64,000 nucleotides of DNA from Pontibacter sp. FD36 (GTDB lineage: Bacteria > Bacteroidota > Bacteroidia > Cytophagales > Hymenobacteraceae). The notes beneath the pieces are model-generated. The model did no database searches, was not told the DNA's origin, and was given only the letters and a program-made list of their open reading frames with translations. The stretch spans positions 1 through 64,000 of the forward strand of contig NZ_JADPMP010000006.1 in assembly GCF_015686655.1 (NCBI RefSeq), written 5' to 3'. Position 1 is the first letter of the stretch, and the number at the start of each line of letters is the position of its first letter. A program made the translations under genes and the position numbers. Positions 56,253 through 64,000 of the stretch are shown here, one piece after another.

Positions 56253-57014
56253 ATGAAACTAGTAAAACTATCGTTGACATCGATGCTGGCTGTAACCATG
56301 CTGTTCACTTCCTGCCAGACTACGCGTCCGACTACCTCTGGTACAGGCGACACTTCTACAACAACAGGTAACAGAACTGAAACAAACACTACCGGCGAAG
56401 AGAAGACAGGTATGAATAAAACCACTAAAGGCGGTATCATCGGAGCTGGCTCCGGCGCTGTAGTAGGTGGTATCATTGGTAACCGCATGGGCAACACAGC
56501 GGCGGGTGCCATTATAGGTGCTGCTGTAGGTGGTGCCACAGGTGCCGTGATCGGTCGCCGTATGGACAAGCAAGCTGAGGAGCTGGAGAAGAGCATGGAG
56601 AATGCTAAGATCGAGCGTGTGGGCGAGGCTATCCGTATTAACTTTGACTCGGGTATCTTATTTGCCGTGAACTCTGCTGAATTGAGCGCCAATGCCAAGA
56701 AAGACATTGATGGCCTCGTAAACACACTGCAGAAATACGAAGGCACGAACATTATCGTCGAAGGCCACACAGACAACACCGGTAGCCGTGAGCTGAACCA
56801 GGGACTGTCAGAGCGTCGTGCGCAGGCTGTTGCCAACTATGCCCGTACCCGTGGTGTAGACGCATCGCGTATGCAGGCTAAAGGCTACGCCTTTGACCAG
56901 CCGATTGCTGACAACACGACTGCGGAAGGCCGTGCGCAAAACCGCCGCGTAGAGATCATCATCATCGCAAGCGAAGAGCTGAAGAAAGCTGCTGAAAGTG
57001 GTGAGATAAAATAA
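56253..57014 (+). CDS. OmpA family lipoprotein with glycine-zipper domain (copy 1)
   Basis: The 253-residue precursor has a lipobox LFTSC (Cys21), a Thr/Ser-rich linker, a glycine-zipper segment (GGIIGAGSGAVVGGIIG and AAGAIIGAAVGGATGAVIG) and a C-terminal OmpA domain (VEGHTDNTGSRELNQGLSERRA and NRRVEIII). Such proteins anchor the outer membrane to peptidoglycan. The ATG at 56253 follows the promoter and starts the signal peptide. A similar gene lies 318 bases downstream. Confidence 0.92.
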   Translation: MKLVKLSLTSMLAVTMLFTSCQTTRPTTSGTGDTSTTTGNRTETNTTGEEKTGMNKTTKGGIIGAGSGAVVGGIIGNRMGNTAAGAIIGAAVGGATGAVIGRRMDKQAEELEKSMENAKIERVGEAIRINFDSGILFAVNSAELSANAKKDIDGLVNTLQKYEGTNIIVEGHTDNTGSRELNQGLSERRAQAVANYARTRGVDASRMQAKGYAFDQPIADNTTAEGRAQNRRVEIIIIASEELKKAAESGEIK

Positions 57015-57038
57015 GCTACAGGTATAGCACCTGTTCTG

Positions 57039-57074
57039 AAGCGCCTGCCAGGTATACCCGGCAGGCGCTTTTTT
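57039..57074 (+). terminator. Terminator after the first OmpA-type gene
   Basis: An 11-bp stem (arms 57039-57049 and 57060-57070) ends in a T run; the loop holds AGGTATACCC, one copy of the dispersed word. A further copy, within the 16-base element shared with 43789-43804, lies just upstream (57019-57034). Confidence 0.86.
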
Positions 57075-57332
57075 ATGCGGTATGTTTTAACTAAAAACCG
57101 GCTAAACAGGCTGCCAGCGCCACCTACAGGCGGCTTTTGAATACTCTCCCGTTGGCTTACGTATATAGTTTGTCTAATGTAGCCGGTTTAGGTTCTTTAG
57201 CAACATGCTGGTTAGTAGCAACTTGTGGCAGGTGCTCTGTTCAACTGCTATATCCGGATACAACATTTTAACTCATTTAGAGTATTAAGGGCTTAATCTG
57301 ACAACTATAATTGAAAATTAAAAAACAAGAAC
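57075..57332. other. Intergenic region upstream of the second OmpA-type gene
   Basis: No coding frame is supported. A weak -7 candidate TATAATTG lies about 25 bases before the ATG, without a good -33. Otherwise plain AT-rich leader DNA. Confidence 0.4.
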
Positions 57333-57998
57333 ATGAAACATATTAGAATTTATTTCCTGGCTTTAGCCGTAATCGGATTCTTATTTACATCTTGTAATGC
57401 CAGTCGTACGGCCAAAGGCGGTGCCATCGGTGCTGGTGGCGGTGCCGTAGTAGGTGGTGTGATTGGTAAAGTAGCTGGTAACACAGCGGCGGGTGCCATT
57501 ATAGGTGCTGCCGTGGGTGGTACGGCAGGTGCCCTGATTGGTCGCCGTATGGATAAGCAAGCCGAAGAGCTGCGTCGTGACCTGGAGAACGCTAAAGTAG
57601 AGCGTGTAGGTGAGGGTATCAAAATCACCTTCGACTCAGGTATTCTCTTCGATGTAAACTCTGCTGAGCTTCGCCCAAATGCGCAGGCTGACATCCAGAA
57701 ACTGGCAACGACGCTGAAGAAGTACGAAGATACGAATATCATCATCGAAGGCCACACCGACAACACCGGTAGCCGTGAGTTGAACCAGCGTCTGTCAGAG
57801 CGACGTGCTGAGTCTGTTGCGGGCTATGCTACCCAGCAGGGGGTTGCCCGTAACCGTATCACAACGCAAGGTTGGGCATTTGACCATCCGGTAGCCGACA
57901 ACTCTACAGCATCCGGCCGTCAGGCAAACCGTCGCGTAGAGATCGCGATCTTTGCAAACGAGAAAATGAAGAAAGCTGCAGAACGCGGTGACCTGTAA
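57333..57998 (+). CDS. OmpA family lipoprotein with glycine-zipper domain (copy 2)
   Basis: The 221-residue protein parallels copy 1 but lacks most of the Thr/Ser-rich linker. It has the lipobox LFTSC (Cys21), the glycine zipper (GAGGGAVVGGVIG, AAGAIIGAAVGG) and the OmpA domain (IEGHTDNTGSRELNQRLSERRA, NRRVEIAIFAN). Parts are nearly identical at the DNA level to copy 1: 57480-57511 equals 56493-56524 base for base. Tandem duplication, probably with later gene conversion. It likely binds peptidoglycan. Confidence 0.92.
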   Translation: MKHIRIYFLALAVIGFLFTSCNASRTAKGGAIGAGGGAVVGGVIGKVAGNTAAGAIIGAAVGGTAGALIGRRMDKQAEELRRDLENAKVERVGEGIKITFDSGILFDVNSAELRPNAQADIQKLATTLKKYEDTNIIIEGHTDNTGSRELNQRLSERRAESVAGYATQQGVARNRITTQGWAFDHPVADNSTASGRQANRRVEIAIFANEKMKKAAERGDL

Positions 57999-58016
57999 TT
58001 AATAAAGAACTTACAG

Positions 58017-58056
58017 AAAAGCCGGCCATACCACTCAGGTATAGCCGGCTTTTTTT
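58017..58056 (+). terminator. Terminator after the second OmpA-type gene
   Basis: A long stem (arms 58017-58032 and 58038-58053, one mismatch) followed by T. The right arm contains AGGTATAG, so the dispersed word again forms part of a hairpin. Confidence 0.84.
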
Positions 58057-58060
58057 GTGA

Positions 58061-58723
58061 TTAGTTTCTGTTAGCTGACGGGGCTGTGCGCTTGCGGAGC
58101 ACAATGGCAAACCCGATGGCAATACTGGCTCCCAGAAAGGCGAGTACCATGTCCTTTTGTGCGTCCCAGATATCACCCTGCATACCCAAATAAGCCATAC
58201 CTTGCTCATCTCCATCGTACACGATGTCCGCCACGATCCACTCCACGATTTCATAAACGGCGCTCAGCGACAGAACGAGCGACAGCGTGAGCACACTGCT
58301 CAGGAACACACTCAGGCTAAGACCACGCCTCGCTATTTCATAAATGGGATATGTGAGTAGTAAGCCAAAGCCAAAGTGCACGATGCGATCGTAGTGGTTG
58401 CGCTGGAAATTAAACTGCTCTTTCATCCACTCACCAAAGGGGTTGTCGGCATACTGGTAGTAACTGCCATACACGTGCAGCATCATGAACAGGAAAACTA
58501 AGGTATAGCTGGTGTCGGTGAAGCGGAAAATATTGTAAAAGGCAGCCAGTAAGATGACGACAGAGAGTGTAAGGGAATTCTCGAGGAGCCAATTGAGCAG
58601 ATCAGGTGTGGTAAAGCCTGTATACGCCAGGAAAGCTATGAAAATACCCATGTAGGCCATGTGCAGTGGCCTGCGCATGAAAGGCAGCTTATGCTTAGAG
58701 CGAAAAGTCATTATGAACGTCAT
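58061..58723 (-). CDS. DUF2238 family membrane protein
   Basis: The 220-residue protein has about six hydrophobic segments. Its central YADNPFGEWMKEQFNFQRNHYDRIVHFGFGLLLTYPIYE segment (here 39 residues, His and Asp conserved) fits the DUF2238/YjdF family of unknown function. Start is 58723 or the internal Met at 58711. It is convergent with the OmpA-type gene and single. Confidence 0.8.
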   Translation of the reverse strand: MTFIMTFRSKHKLPFMRRPLHMAYMGIFIAFLAYTGFTTPDLLNWLLENSLTLSVVILLAAFYNIFRFTDTSYTLVFLFMMLHVYGSYYQYADNPFGEWMKEQFNFQRNHYDRIVHFGFGLLLTYPIYEIARRGLSLSVFLSSVLTLSLVLSLSAVYEIVEWIVADIVYDGDEQGMAYLGMQGDIWDAQKDMVLAFLGASIAIGFAIVLRKRTAPSANRN

Positions 58724-58812
58724 GTGCCAACTGGTTTTGTGCAGTATTGCAGCATTAACCTAAAATTGATACACATGTTTTGCCTAATTAGATACAAGCT
58801 TTCCGAAATGCT

Positions 58813-59505
58813 TTAAGCCAAAAGGTCTTTTTGGTAAAACACCAGCCTGATTGGGTTGTCCCCCGGGTTCTGGGTGGGGTCACAGTGGTAGCCAAACATC
58901 TCTACGCCGTTCATGTAGGGGAGCAGCTTTTTGTAAAAGGTATGGCCCGTGTTTTCGGGGTTGAAGGTAATGTCGTGGTACACGCAGGTAGGCAGCGAAG
59001 GCATGCGACTCAGTTTGTCAAAAAGCACATCGGGCTTGCCAAGATCGCCTGAGTACACGATGCGGTTTTCTTCCTCTTCAAAAATGTAGGCAAATGACTG
59101 AAGTCCCTCTGAGTGCAAACCATAGGTATCAACGGCCTCTATACCTTCAAAGTGGTCAAGCGGAACGAACTCGGCGTATTTGTCAGGGTTCTTCACCTGG
59201 ATTTTCAGGAACTCGTAAACCTGCGCTTTGAACTGGTCTGTTGGGTACAGGATGGTTGGCTTTGGAGCTTTTTCTACCACATGCTTGTGCAGCAGCAGAT
59301 TGGCCAGACTGCCGCAGTGGTCATTGTGCAGGTGCGTAAGCAGAATATAACCCACCCGATGCAGCAGGTTTTTGTGCACCAGCGTCTGGTATGTTGTAAA
59401 GCCACAGTCAATCAATACACACTTTTCCCGCACCGTCACTAAAGCGGCAGAGTTCAGATAATCGATGTCAAAGGCACCCCCTGTTCCTAAGAATTTAATT
59501 TGCAT
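58813..59505 (-). CDS. MBL-fold metallo-hydrolase, RNase Z-like architecture
   Basis: The 230-residue protein begins with MQIKFLGTGGAFDIDY, the strand typical of RNase Z-like hydrolases, and has the zinc motif THLHNDH (H58, H60, D62, H63), then IVYSGDLGKPD with the bridging Asp. The exosite of RNase Z is not evident, so it is probably another phosphodiesterase or hydrolase of this fold. It is divergent from the nth-like gene. Confidence 0.85.
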   Translation of the reverse strand: MQIKFLGTGGAFDIDYLNSAALVTVREKCVLIDCGFTTYQTLVHKNLLHRVGYILLTHLHNDHCGSLANLLLHKHVVEKAPKPTILYPTDQFKAQVYEFLKIQVKNPDKYAEFVPLDHFEGIEAVDTYGLHSEGLQSFAYIFEEEENRIVYSGDLGKPDVLFDKLSRMPSLPTCVYHDITFNPENTGHTFYKKLLPYMNGVEMFGYHCDPTQNPGDNPIRLVFYQKDLLA

Positions 59506-59695
59506 AGAATGAAAGCTAATGCCGTTTTGGGCTAAGACTACAGGTATAGCGGTAATTGAAACAATTTGTTCTGATATATTACAATTTTTCTAAATAAATG
59601 TTCTAACACGTACTTTGGTGATAATAACCTTATTATCGGCAGTAACGCCATTTGTATAAAACCGTTAATTATTACCGGGCTAAACCTGGCAAGAA

Positions 59696-60403
59696 ATGGA
59701 AGGATACGAATTACCGGCCGAAGAAAAAATAGTGATAACGCACGAACTGCTGAATCAGGAGTACAAACGCTTGGAGCTTGACCCACGCCGCAGTCATATG
59801 CATGAGTTGATCTCGACTATGCTCTCGCACCGCACCAACCACGCCGATGAGCAGAAGGCCTACTATACCATGCTGGAGCGCTTCGGAGACTGGGAGGGTG
59901 TATTGAACGCCCCGGAGGATGAACTTGCTGATGCGGTTAGCACGACCCGTTACCCATTGCAGAAAGCCCCGCAGATACAGCAGACGCTACGCATGATCAA
60001 AGAGGATAGAGGGGAGATAAACATCGACTTTTTAGAAGATCTGCCCATAGACGAAGCCATGGCCTGGCTGACGCGATTGCCCGGCGTAGGTCCTAAAACA
60101 GCCACCTTGCTGCTGCTATTCAACTTTAAGAAACCTGTGCTGCCTGTGGATACACATGTGTTTCGGGTGAGTCAGCGGGTGGGCCTTATTGGTGCTAAAG
60201 TCACTGCTAACAAAGCACATGATATTCTTCTGGAAATGCTCCCCAAAGATGCTAACGAACTGTTTAACTTTCACAAGCACCTGTTCTGGCACGGACAAAA
60301 GGTCTGTACCTGGTCCTATCCAAAGTGTGAGAAATGCGTGCTGAACGGGATTTGCAACTATTACAGCCAGGTAAGAGCCAAAGGAATTGATAAGGCGGCG
60401 TAA
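59696..60403 (+). CDS. nth: Endonuclease III-type DNA glycosylase/AP lyase
   Basis: The 235-residue base excision repair enzyme has the HhH motif LPGVGPKTATLLLL with catalytic K134, the catalytic Asp D152 in PVDTHVFRVSQR, and the iron-sulfur cluster C204-x6-C211-x2-C214-x5-C220. The segment before the HhH (LSHRTNHADEQ) differs from classic endonuclease III (LSxQTxD), so substrate range may differ. Its start lies close to an AT-rich divergent spacer. Followed by the GNAT gene on the other strand with a 7-base gap. Confidence 0.91.
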   Translation: MEGYELPAEEKIVITHELLNQEYKRLELDPRRSHMHELISTMLSHRTNHADEQKAYYTMLERFGDWEGVLNAPEDELADAVSTTRYPLQKAPQIQQTLRMIKEDRGEINIDFLEDLPIDEAMAWLTRLPGVGPKTATLLLLFNFKKPVLPVDTHVFRVSQRVGLIGAKVTANKAHDILLEMLPKDANELFNFHKHLFWHGQKVCTWSYPKCEKCVLNGICNYYSQVRAKGIDKAA

Positions 60404-60410
60404 GGAGAAC

Positions 60411-60929
60411 TTATAATTGAAGTTTCATCATGATGTCTGTCTGCTCGTCATCACCTAATTTGAAAACATGTTTGTCAAACTCAACGAACCCATTTTTCTT
60501 GTAGAAGTTGATGGCTCTTGGATTTTCTTCCCATACACCTAACCAAACATAGTCGGCATTCATCTGCCTTGCTATTTGGATGGCGTGTTCATAAAGTGCT
60601 TCTCCCACACCTTTCCCAAGATATTCTTTTAGCGCATAGATCCTCTCAATTTCCAGGGCTCTGTCGTCTTTCAACTCTGTCTGGGCCTGGCCAGTATTTA
60701 GCTTTAAGTAACCAACTATTTTATCATTAATTGTCGCGAAGTAGAATTGAGAGTTACTGTCATGGAGTTCAGCGGTCAGTTTCTCAACAGAAAGTTCTTC
60801 CTCCAGATACTTGTTCATATTCTCTTCTGTGTTGCCAGTTGAGAATGTCTCAAAGAATGTTTGTCTGCTGATTGCTTGCAGTTGGTGGATGTTGTCTAGC
60901 GTAACTTTTCTTAAAGCGATGTTATTCAT
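60411..60929 (-). CDS. GNAT family N-acetyltransferase
   Basis: The 172-residue protein has the GNAT core: IVGYLKLN strand, the acetyl-CoA loop IYALKEYLGKGVGEALYEHA (RGxGxG-type, here LGKGVG) and the WLGVWEENPRAINFYKKNGF motif, as in RimI/SpeG-like or YhbS-like enzymes. Substrate unknown. The gene is AT-richer than its neighbours and starts an AT-richer islet of three minus-strand genes. Confidence 0.88.
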   Translation of the reverse strand: MNNIALRKVTLDNIHQLQAISRQTFFETFSTGNTEENMNKYLEEELSVEKLTAELHDSNSQFYFATINDKIVGYLKLNTGQAQTELKDDRALEIERIYALKEYLGKGVGEALYEHAIQIARQMNADYVWLGVWEENPRAINFYKKNGFVEFDKHVFKLGDDEQTDIMMKLQL

Positions 60930-61020
60930 GCTGGTTTAGGAAGGGGATAGTGTTGTATAGAAAGTGAGTTTTACACAGCCGATGCTCCGTTTTGGACTGA
61001 CCTGGTAATTTGCTCTAATC

Positions 61021-61275
61021 CTAATCAGCCTCTTTCTCCCTGACGAAGTATATTCTGTAAATCAGGGCCACAAGAGCAATGAAGAACGACACTTGTGCAG
61101 CGGTCTTGTTAAATTCTATTGCTTTACAAAGATTAGCTCCGGTGACCGTGGATATGCATTCCTCTGGAGAGTTAGTTTCGTATTTGAGGCTTACCATAGA
61201 GTTCACCACTCCAAATGTGAAGACAAATGAAGCAATAAGTAGCGCAGCGATAAGGAGATTAAGCCACTTCTTCAC
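61021..61275 (-). CDS. Small membrane protein of unknown function
   Basis: I do not recognise this 84-residue protein. It has two hydrophobic segments (about residues 5-27 and 60-78), with a loop between them that contains two Cys (CISTVTGANLC) and may be exported. AT-rich codons distinguish it from the genes on either side of the islet. The short size and missing homology knowledge make function unknown. Confidence 0.55.
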   Translation of the reverse strand: MKKWLNLLIAALLIASFVFTFGVVNSMVSLKYETNSPEECISTVTGANLCKAIEFNKTAAQVSFFIALVALIYRIYFVREKEAD

Positions 61276-61320
61276 ATTTATCTATTAAACCTTGGTTATT
61301 AATGCATGAAAACGGGTTTT

Positions 61321-61776
61321 CTATATTAATCGCAAGCGCCGGACTATCATATCAACCACTTCTTCTTCCTGTGCCCTGTAGATGGTATGGAACCATAGAT
61401 GAGCAACAACCCATAATCCTGGTAGAAACAGATAAAACCATAGAGATTCGCCCTGAACTATTACAATCACGGTGATAATCAAAAATATAATTCCAATAAA
61501 GAAATGTTCGATACGCGGTGTCGTTTTAAACTGTACCTGTTGGTAATCCTTATTGATTTCAGCAACAGAGGCAGTCACGCTTATCCCCGTTGCTTGTCTC
61601 GTCATTCCCGTTACTACCAAAGTGCCCATTGAAAAGCAAGGGGTTAAGCTGTATAACTGCCTGCCAATCTTCCTAACTTGAGGCTCTTTAGAGGACAGTA
61701 GAAACTGTTCGAGATCCTGAGCAGTTCCAGAGAAGACATACTCTTCATTCAACCTTAACTTCTTAATGAGACTCAT
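61321..61776 (-). CDS. Membrane protein of unknown function
   Basis: The 151-residue protein starts with about 85 soluble residues and has two close hydrophobic segments (about 92-110 and 114-135), ending in a charged tail (AQEEEVVDMIVRRLRLI). I see no known domain. It lies 45 bases before the 61021-61275 gene in transcription order and 12 bases after the LD-carboxypeptidase gene, so the three could share a transcript. Confidence 0.6.
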   Translation of the reverse strand: MSLIKKLRLNEEYVFSGTAQDLEQFLLSSKEPQVRKIGRQLYSLTPCFSMGTLVVTGMTRQATGISVTASVAEINKDYQQVQFKTTPRIEHFFIGIIFLIITVIVIVQGESLWFYLFLPGLWVVAHLWFHTIYRAQEEEVVDMIVRRLRLI

Positions 61777-61788
61777 TACTATACTACT

Positions 61789-62679
61789 CTAGCAATACTC
61801 TAACCTTACCTCATTCTCCTCAACTTCCAGCCTTGCTCTTCTCCCGCAGACCAGCGCCAGATTATCCGGTTCGTGGCCGGTTGGGAAGCCGTAGCAAACT
61901 GGGTAGTTATACTTGCCGGTGTGTTCGGCGATGATCTCGTAAGCGTCTTTGCCAAAAGGTATAGCATTGTCTTTCATGTCGCTGAAGTGGCCGACAATCA
62001 GGCCTGCCAGGTCTTTTAACTTACCAGCACGGTCGAGGTGCACCATCATACGGTCGATGCTGTAGAGGTACTCGTCCACATCTTCCAGAAACAGAATCTT
62101 GCCCTTGGTCGTGAAATCGGAGCTGGTGCCGGAGACGTTATGCAGGAGCGCCAGGTTACCACCGATCAGCTGCCCTTCGGCTATACCTGTGCGGTTGAAG
62201 GCATGGGGGGCGGTGCTATAGCTAAGTTCCTCGCCGAAGAGCACACGACGCAGGCTGTCCAGCGCCTCTTCTGTTCCTTTCGGGAAGAGCAAGGGCATAA
62301 TCCCGTGCACGCTTTCTATACCTAGGCTGTGGATGTGGCAAAGGAGAGAGGTAATATCGCTGAAGCCAACCACCCACTTTGGGTGCTTCTGAAAATGACT
62401 GAAATCTACCTGATCGAGAATGCGGGTGGTGCCGTAACCGCCACGGGCACAAATGATCGCCTTGATATCAGGGCGGTCGAGGGCCTGCTGCAGGTCCTGC
62501 AGGCGCAGCGCATCGTCGCCGGCAAACACACCATATTGTGCTCCTACTGTAGGGCCAACTTCTACTTCCAGTCCCCAGCCTTTGAGTATGTCGATGGCGG
62601 CAGCTATTTCTTCGTGGCTGATAAGTCGGGCGGTAGCGATGATGGCGATTTTGTCGCCGGGCTGTAGTGGTGTGATCAT
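61789..62679 (-). CDS. LD-carboxypeptidase (S66 family)
   Basis: The 296-residue serine peptidase removes the terminal D-Ala from tetrapeptides in murein recycling (LdcA family). The catalytic Ser is in VGFSDITSLL, after the conserved RGGYGTTRILD; the later LFLEDVDEYLYSIDRM with the catalytic Glu and TGHEPDNLAL with the His complete the Ser-Glu-His triad. It is cytoplasmic (no signal peptide). Divergent from the AbgT-family gene, with 166 bases between. Confidence 0.93.
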   Translation of the reverse strand: MITPLQPGDKIAIIATARLISHEEIAAAIDILKGWGLEVEVGPTVGAQYGVFAGDDALRLQDLQQALDRPDIKAIICARGGYGTTRILDQVDFSHFQKHPKWVVGFSDITSLLCHIHSLGIESVHGIMPLLFPKGTEEALDSLRRVLFGEELSYSTAPHAFNRTGIAEGQLIGGNLALLHNVSGTSSDFTTKGKILFLEDVDEYLYSIDRMMVHLDRAGKLKDLAGLIVGHFSDMKDNAIPFGKDAYEIIAEHTGKYNYPVCYGFPTGHEPDNLALVCGRRARLEVEENEVRLEYC

Positions 62680-62845
62680 GGGTAAAGCAATTTTTGATGA
62701 TAAACGAAGGTATGGCTTTTTGTTAAAATTTGCGAGGCTGCAAAATTTTGGGCAATTTCGGAACCCCGTTTGCTATGGCCTTGACTGCCCGGCACCTGTA
62801 CCTGCACAGGCGCTGTGTGGGCGGGAACCTTAAACCAACCTTTTT

Positions 62846-64000
62846 ATGACCCAAATCAAGAAAAAAAAGTCAGGAATTGACAAGTTCCTATCCATAGTGG
62901 AGCGCATCGGCAACGCCCTGCCGCACCCAGCCACGCTGTTTGCAGGCTTCGCGCTGCTCGTGATCATCCTGTCGTGGGTAGCCAGTTTGTTCGATCTGGC
63001 GGTGACGCACCCGGGCACAGGCAAGATCATAACACCGGTTAACCTGCTCTCTACCGAAGGCCTGCACATGATCCTGACCCGCATGGTGACCAACTTCACT
63101 GACTTCGCCCCGCTGGGTACGGTACTTGTTTCCTTGCTAGGTATAGGTATAGCCGAGGGCACCGGCCTGATTGGTGCGGTACTGCGTCTGGTGGTGCTTT
63201 CATCGCCAAAGCGACTGCTCACCTTCGTGATCGTGTTTGCGGGTGTTATCTCCAACACGGCTTCTGAAGTGGGTTACGTGCTGCTGGTGCCACTGGCGGC
63301 GGTGATCTTCTTGGCGGCCGGCCGTAATCCGCTGGCTGGTCTGGCGGCTGCTTTTGCGGGTGTATCTGGTGGCTACAGTGCCAACCTGCTGCTGGGTACT
63401 ATCGACCCACTGTTGGCTGGTCTGTCTACAGAGGCGGCCCGCATCATTGATGCCGACTATACTGTGAATCCGGCGGCCAACTATTACTTCATGTTCGTTT
63501 CTACCTTCCTGGTGGCTGGTTTGGGTACCTGGGTGACCGAAAAAATAGTGATACCGAGGCTGGGCGAGTACAACGGCGACGAAAAGCCACAGAGTATCGA
63601 TCGTCTGAACAGTCAGGAGAAGCGTGGTCTGCTTTACGCCTCCCTCGCCATTTTGGCCTCCATTGCCTTTGTATTGGGTGGTTTGTTGCCGGAGGATGGC
63701 TACCTGCGCAACCCGGAGACGGGTGAGATACTTAACTCGCCATTCATGTCAGGTATAGTGGCCTTCATTTTCCTGCTTTCGGCTATTGGTGGTATCGCCT
63801 ATGGTATAGGCGCCAAAACTATCAAAAACGACAGCGACGTAATGCGTGGCATGTCCAAGTCAATGGAGACGCTGGGTTCTTACATTGTGCTTGTGTTCTT
63901 TGCGGCGCAGTTCGTAGCCTACTTTAACTGGACCAACTTGGGTCTGATTCTGGCAATTAACGGGGCTGATGTGCTGCAGACTATGGGCCTGAGTGAGATT
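62846..64000 (+). CDS. AbgT family transporter (cut by window end)
   Basis: The 385 visible residues (no stop before 64000) form an inner-membrane transporter of the AbgT family, known for p-aminobenzoyl-glutamate uptake and, in some members, drug efflux. It opens with a basic stretch ([10 protein letters not shown]), then [20 protein letters not shown] and several membrane helices, with typical AbgT parts [31 protein letters not shown] and [20 protein letters not shown]. The missing C-terminal part should be about 120 residues. Start chosen at the first ATG after the divergent spacer. Confidence 0.9.
   Translation, partial: MTQIKKKKSGIDKFLSIVERIGNALPHPATLFAGFALLVIILSWVASLFDLAVTHPGTGKIITPVNLLSTEGLHMILTRMVTNFTDFAPLGTVLVSLLGIGIAEGTGLIGAVLRLVVLSSPKRLLTFVIVFAGVISNTASEVGYVLLVPLAAVIFLAAGRNPLAGLAAAFAGVSGGYSANLLLGTIDPLLAGLSTEAARIIDADYTVNPAANYYFMFVSTFLVAGLGTWVTEKIVIPRLGEYNGDEKPQSIDRLNSQEKRGLLYASLAILASIAFVLGGLLPEDGYLRNPETGEILNSPFMSGIVAFIFLLSAIGGIAYGIGAKTIKNDSDVMRGMSKSMETLGSYIVLVFFAAQFVAYFNWTNLGLILAINGADVLQTMGLSEI

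Noticed and set aside
58813..59505. Assignment as RNase Z
   Set aside because: The N-terminal strand and zinc motif fit the fold, but the tRNA-binding exosite is not evident, so only the fold-level name is used.
1..64000. Search for tRNA genes, IS elements, phage genes and defence systems
   Set aside because: No T-loop signature with a cloverleaf, no transposase or integrase motif, and no known defence-gene domains were seen in any gene or gap.

Overview
This window looks like chromosomal DNA of a member of the Bacteroidota, most likely order Cytophagales and perhaps a Pontibacter-like Hymenobacteraceae genome (genus is inference). The evidence is three type IX secretion system (T9SS) genes (porU, porV, sprA), a T9SS C-terminal sorting domain on a subtilase, promoters of the Bacteroidota form TTTG-N19-21-TAnnTTTG, starts without clear Shine-Dalgarno sequences, and typical family content (DUF4292, DUF3078, DUF4136, SprA, MaeB-type malic enzyme). 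I see no phage, insertion sequence, CRISPR array, tRNA or defence island. Almost everything is core chromosome.

Layout. 1-90: end of an rRNA operon (3' end of 5S rRNA plus terminator). 407-6430 (minus): porU-porV plus an M16-like protein without its zinc motif. 6665-8017 (minus): phosphatidylserine synthase and a metallo-hydrolase. 8100-13562 (plus): FAD oxidoreductase, a giant envelope protein (MA-like, beta-propeller, barrel) and a serine hydrolase, tightly spaced. 13719-15772 (plus): YicC and a lipoprotein zinc protease. 16018-18666 (minus): T9SS-exported subtilase. 18832-29738 (minus): maeB-ruvA-sprA-gcvH-vanZ. 30033-33432 (minus): two tatA paralogues, gatA, mltD-like transglycosylase. 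34155-41101 (minus): flippase, dUTPase, sugar nucleotidyltransferase, TPR protein, DUF4292 lipoprotein and EnvC-like activator, an envelope-assembly run. 41204-43584: enoyl-CoA hydratase, DUF3078 protein, small secreted basic protein. 43898-48823 (minus): rimP-nusA-infB. 49133-52872 (plus): EEP-fold hydrolase, cysS, M28 lipoprotein. 52917-57998: DUF4136 lipoprotein, class I aldolase, accD, two OmpA-type lipoproteins. 58061-62679: DUF2238 membrane protein, metallo-hydrolase, endonuclease III, a small AT-richer islet (GNAT plus two membrane proteins), LD-carboxypeptidase. 62846 to the end: AbgT-family transporter, cut by the window edge.

How the genes work together. SprA is the outer-membrane translocon, PorV the shuttle that collects cargo from it, and PorU the sortase that removes the C-terminal signal. 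The subtilase at 16018-18666 is a likely client. The flippase, nucleotidyltransferase, TPR, DUF4292, EnvC-like, MltD-like, LD-carboxypeptidase and OmpA genes add a strong envelope and peptidoglycan theme. rimP-nusA-infB, gatA, cysS and ruvA are housekeeping information genes.

The most unusual signal is not a gene. The 7-mer AGGTATA (complement TATACCT) occurs at about 100 places by hand count, in both orientations, inside genes and between them, where about 8 would be expected by chance for equal base frequencies. It also forms a perfect 13-unit hexamer array (15859-15936) and is built into several terminator hairpins. This resembles highly iterated words such as DNA-uptake sequences or HIP1, but its role here is unknown. 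Secondary signals are a candidate small RNA (about 33945-34048), a hairpin in the rimP-nusA-infB leader, and a perfect palindrome inside an ompA-type promoter.
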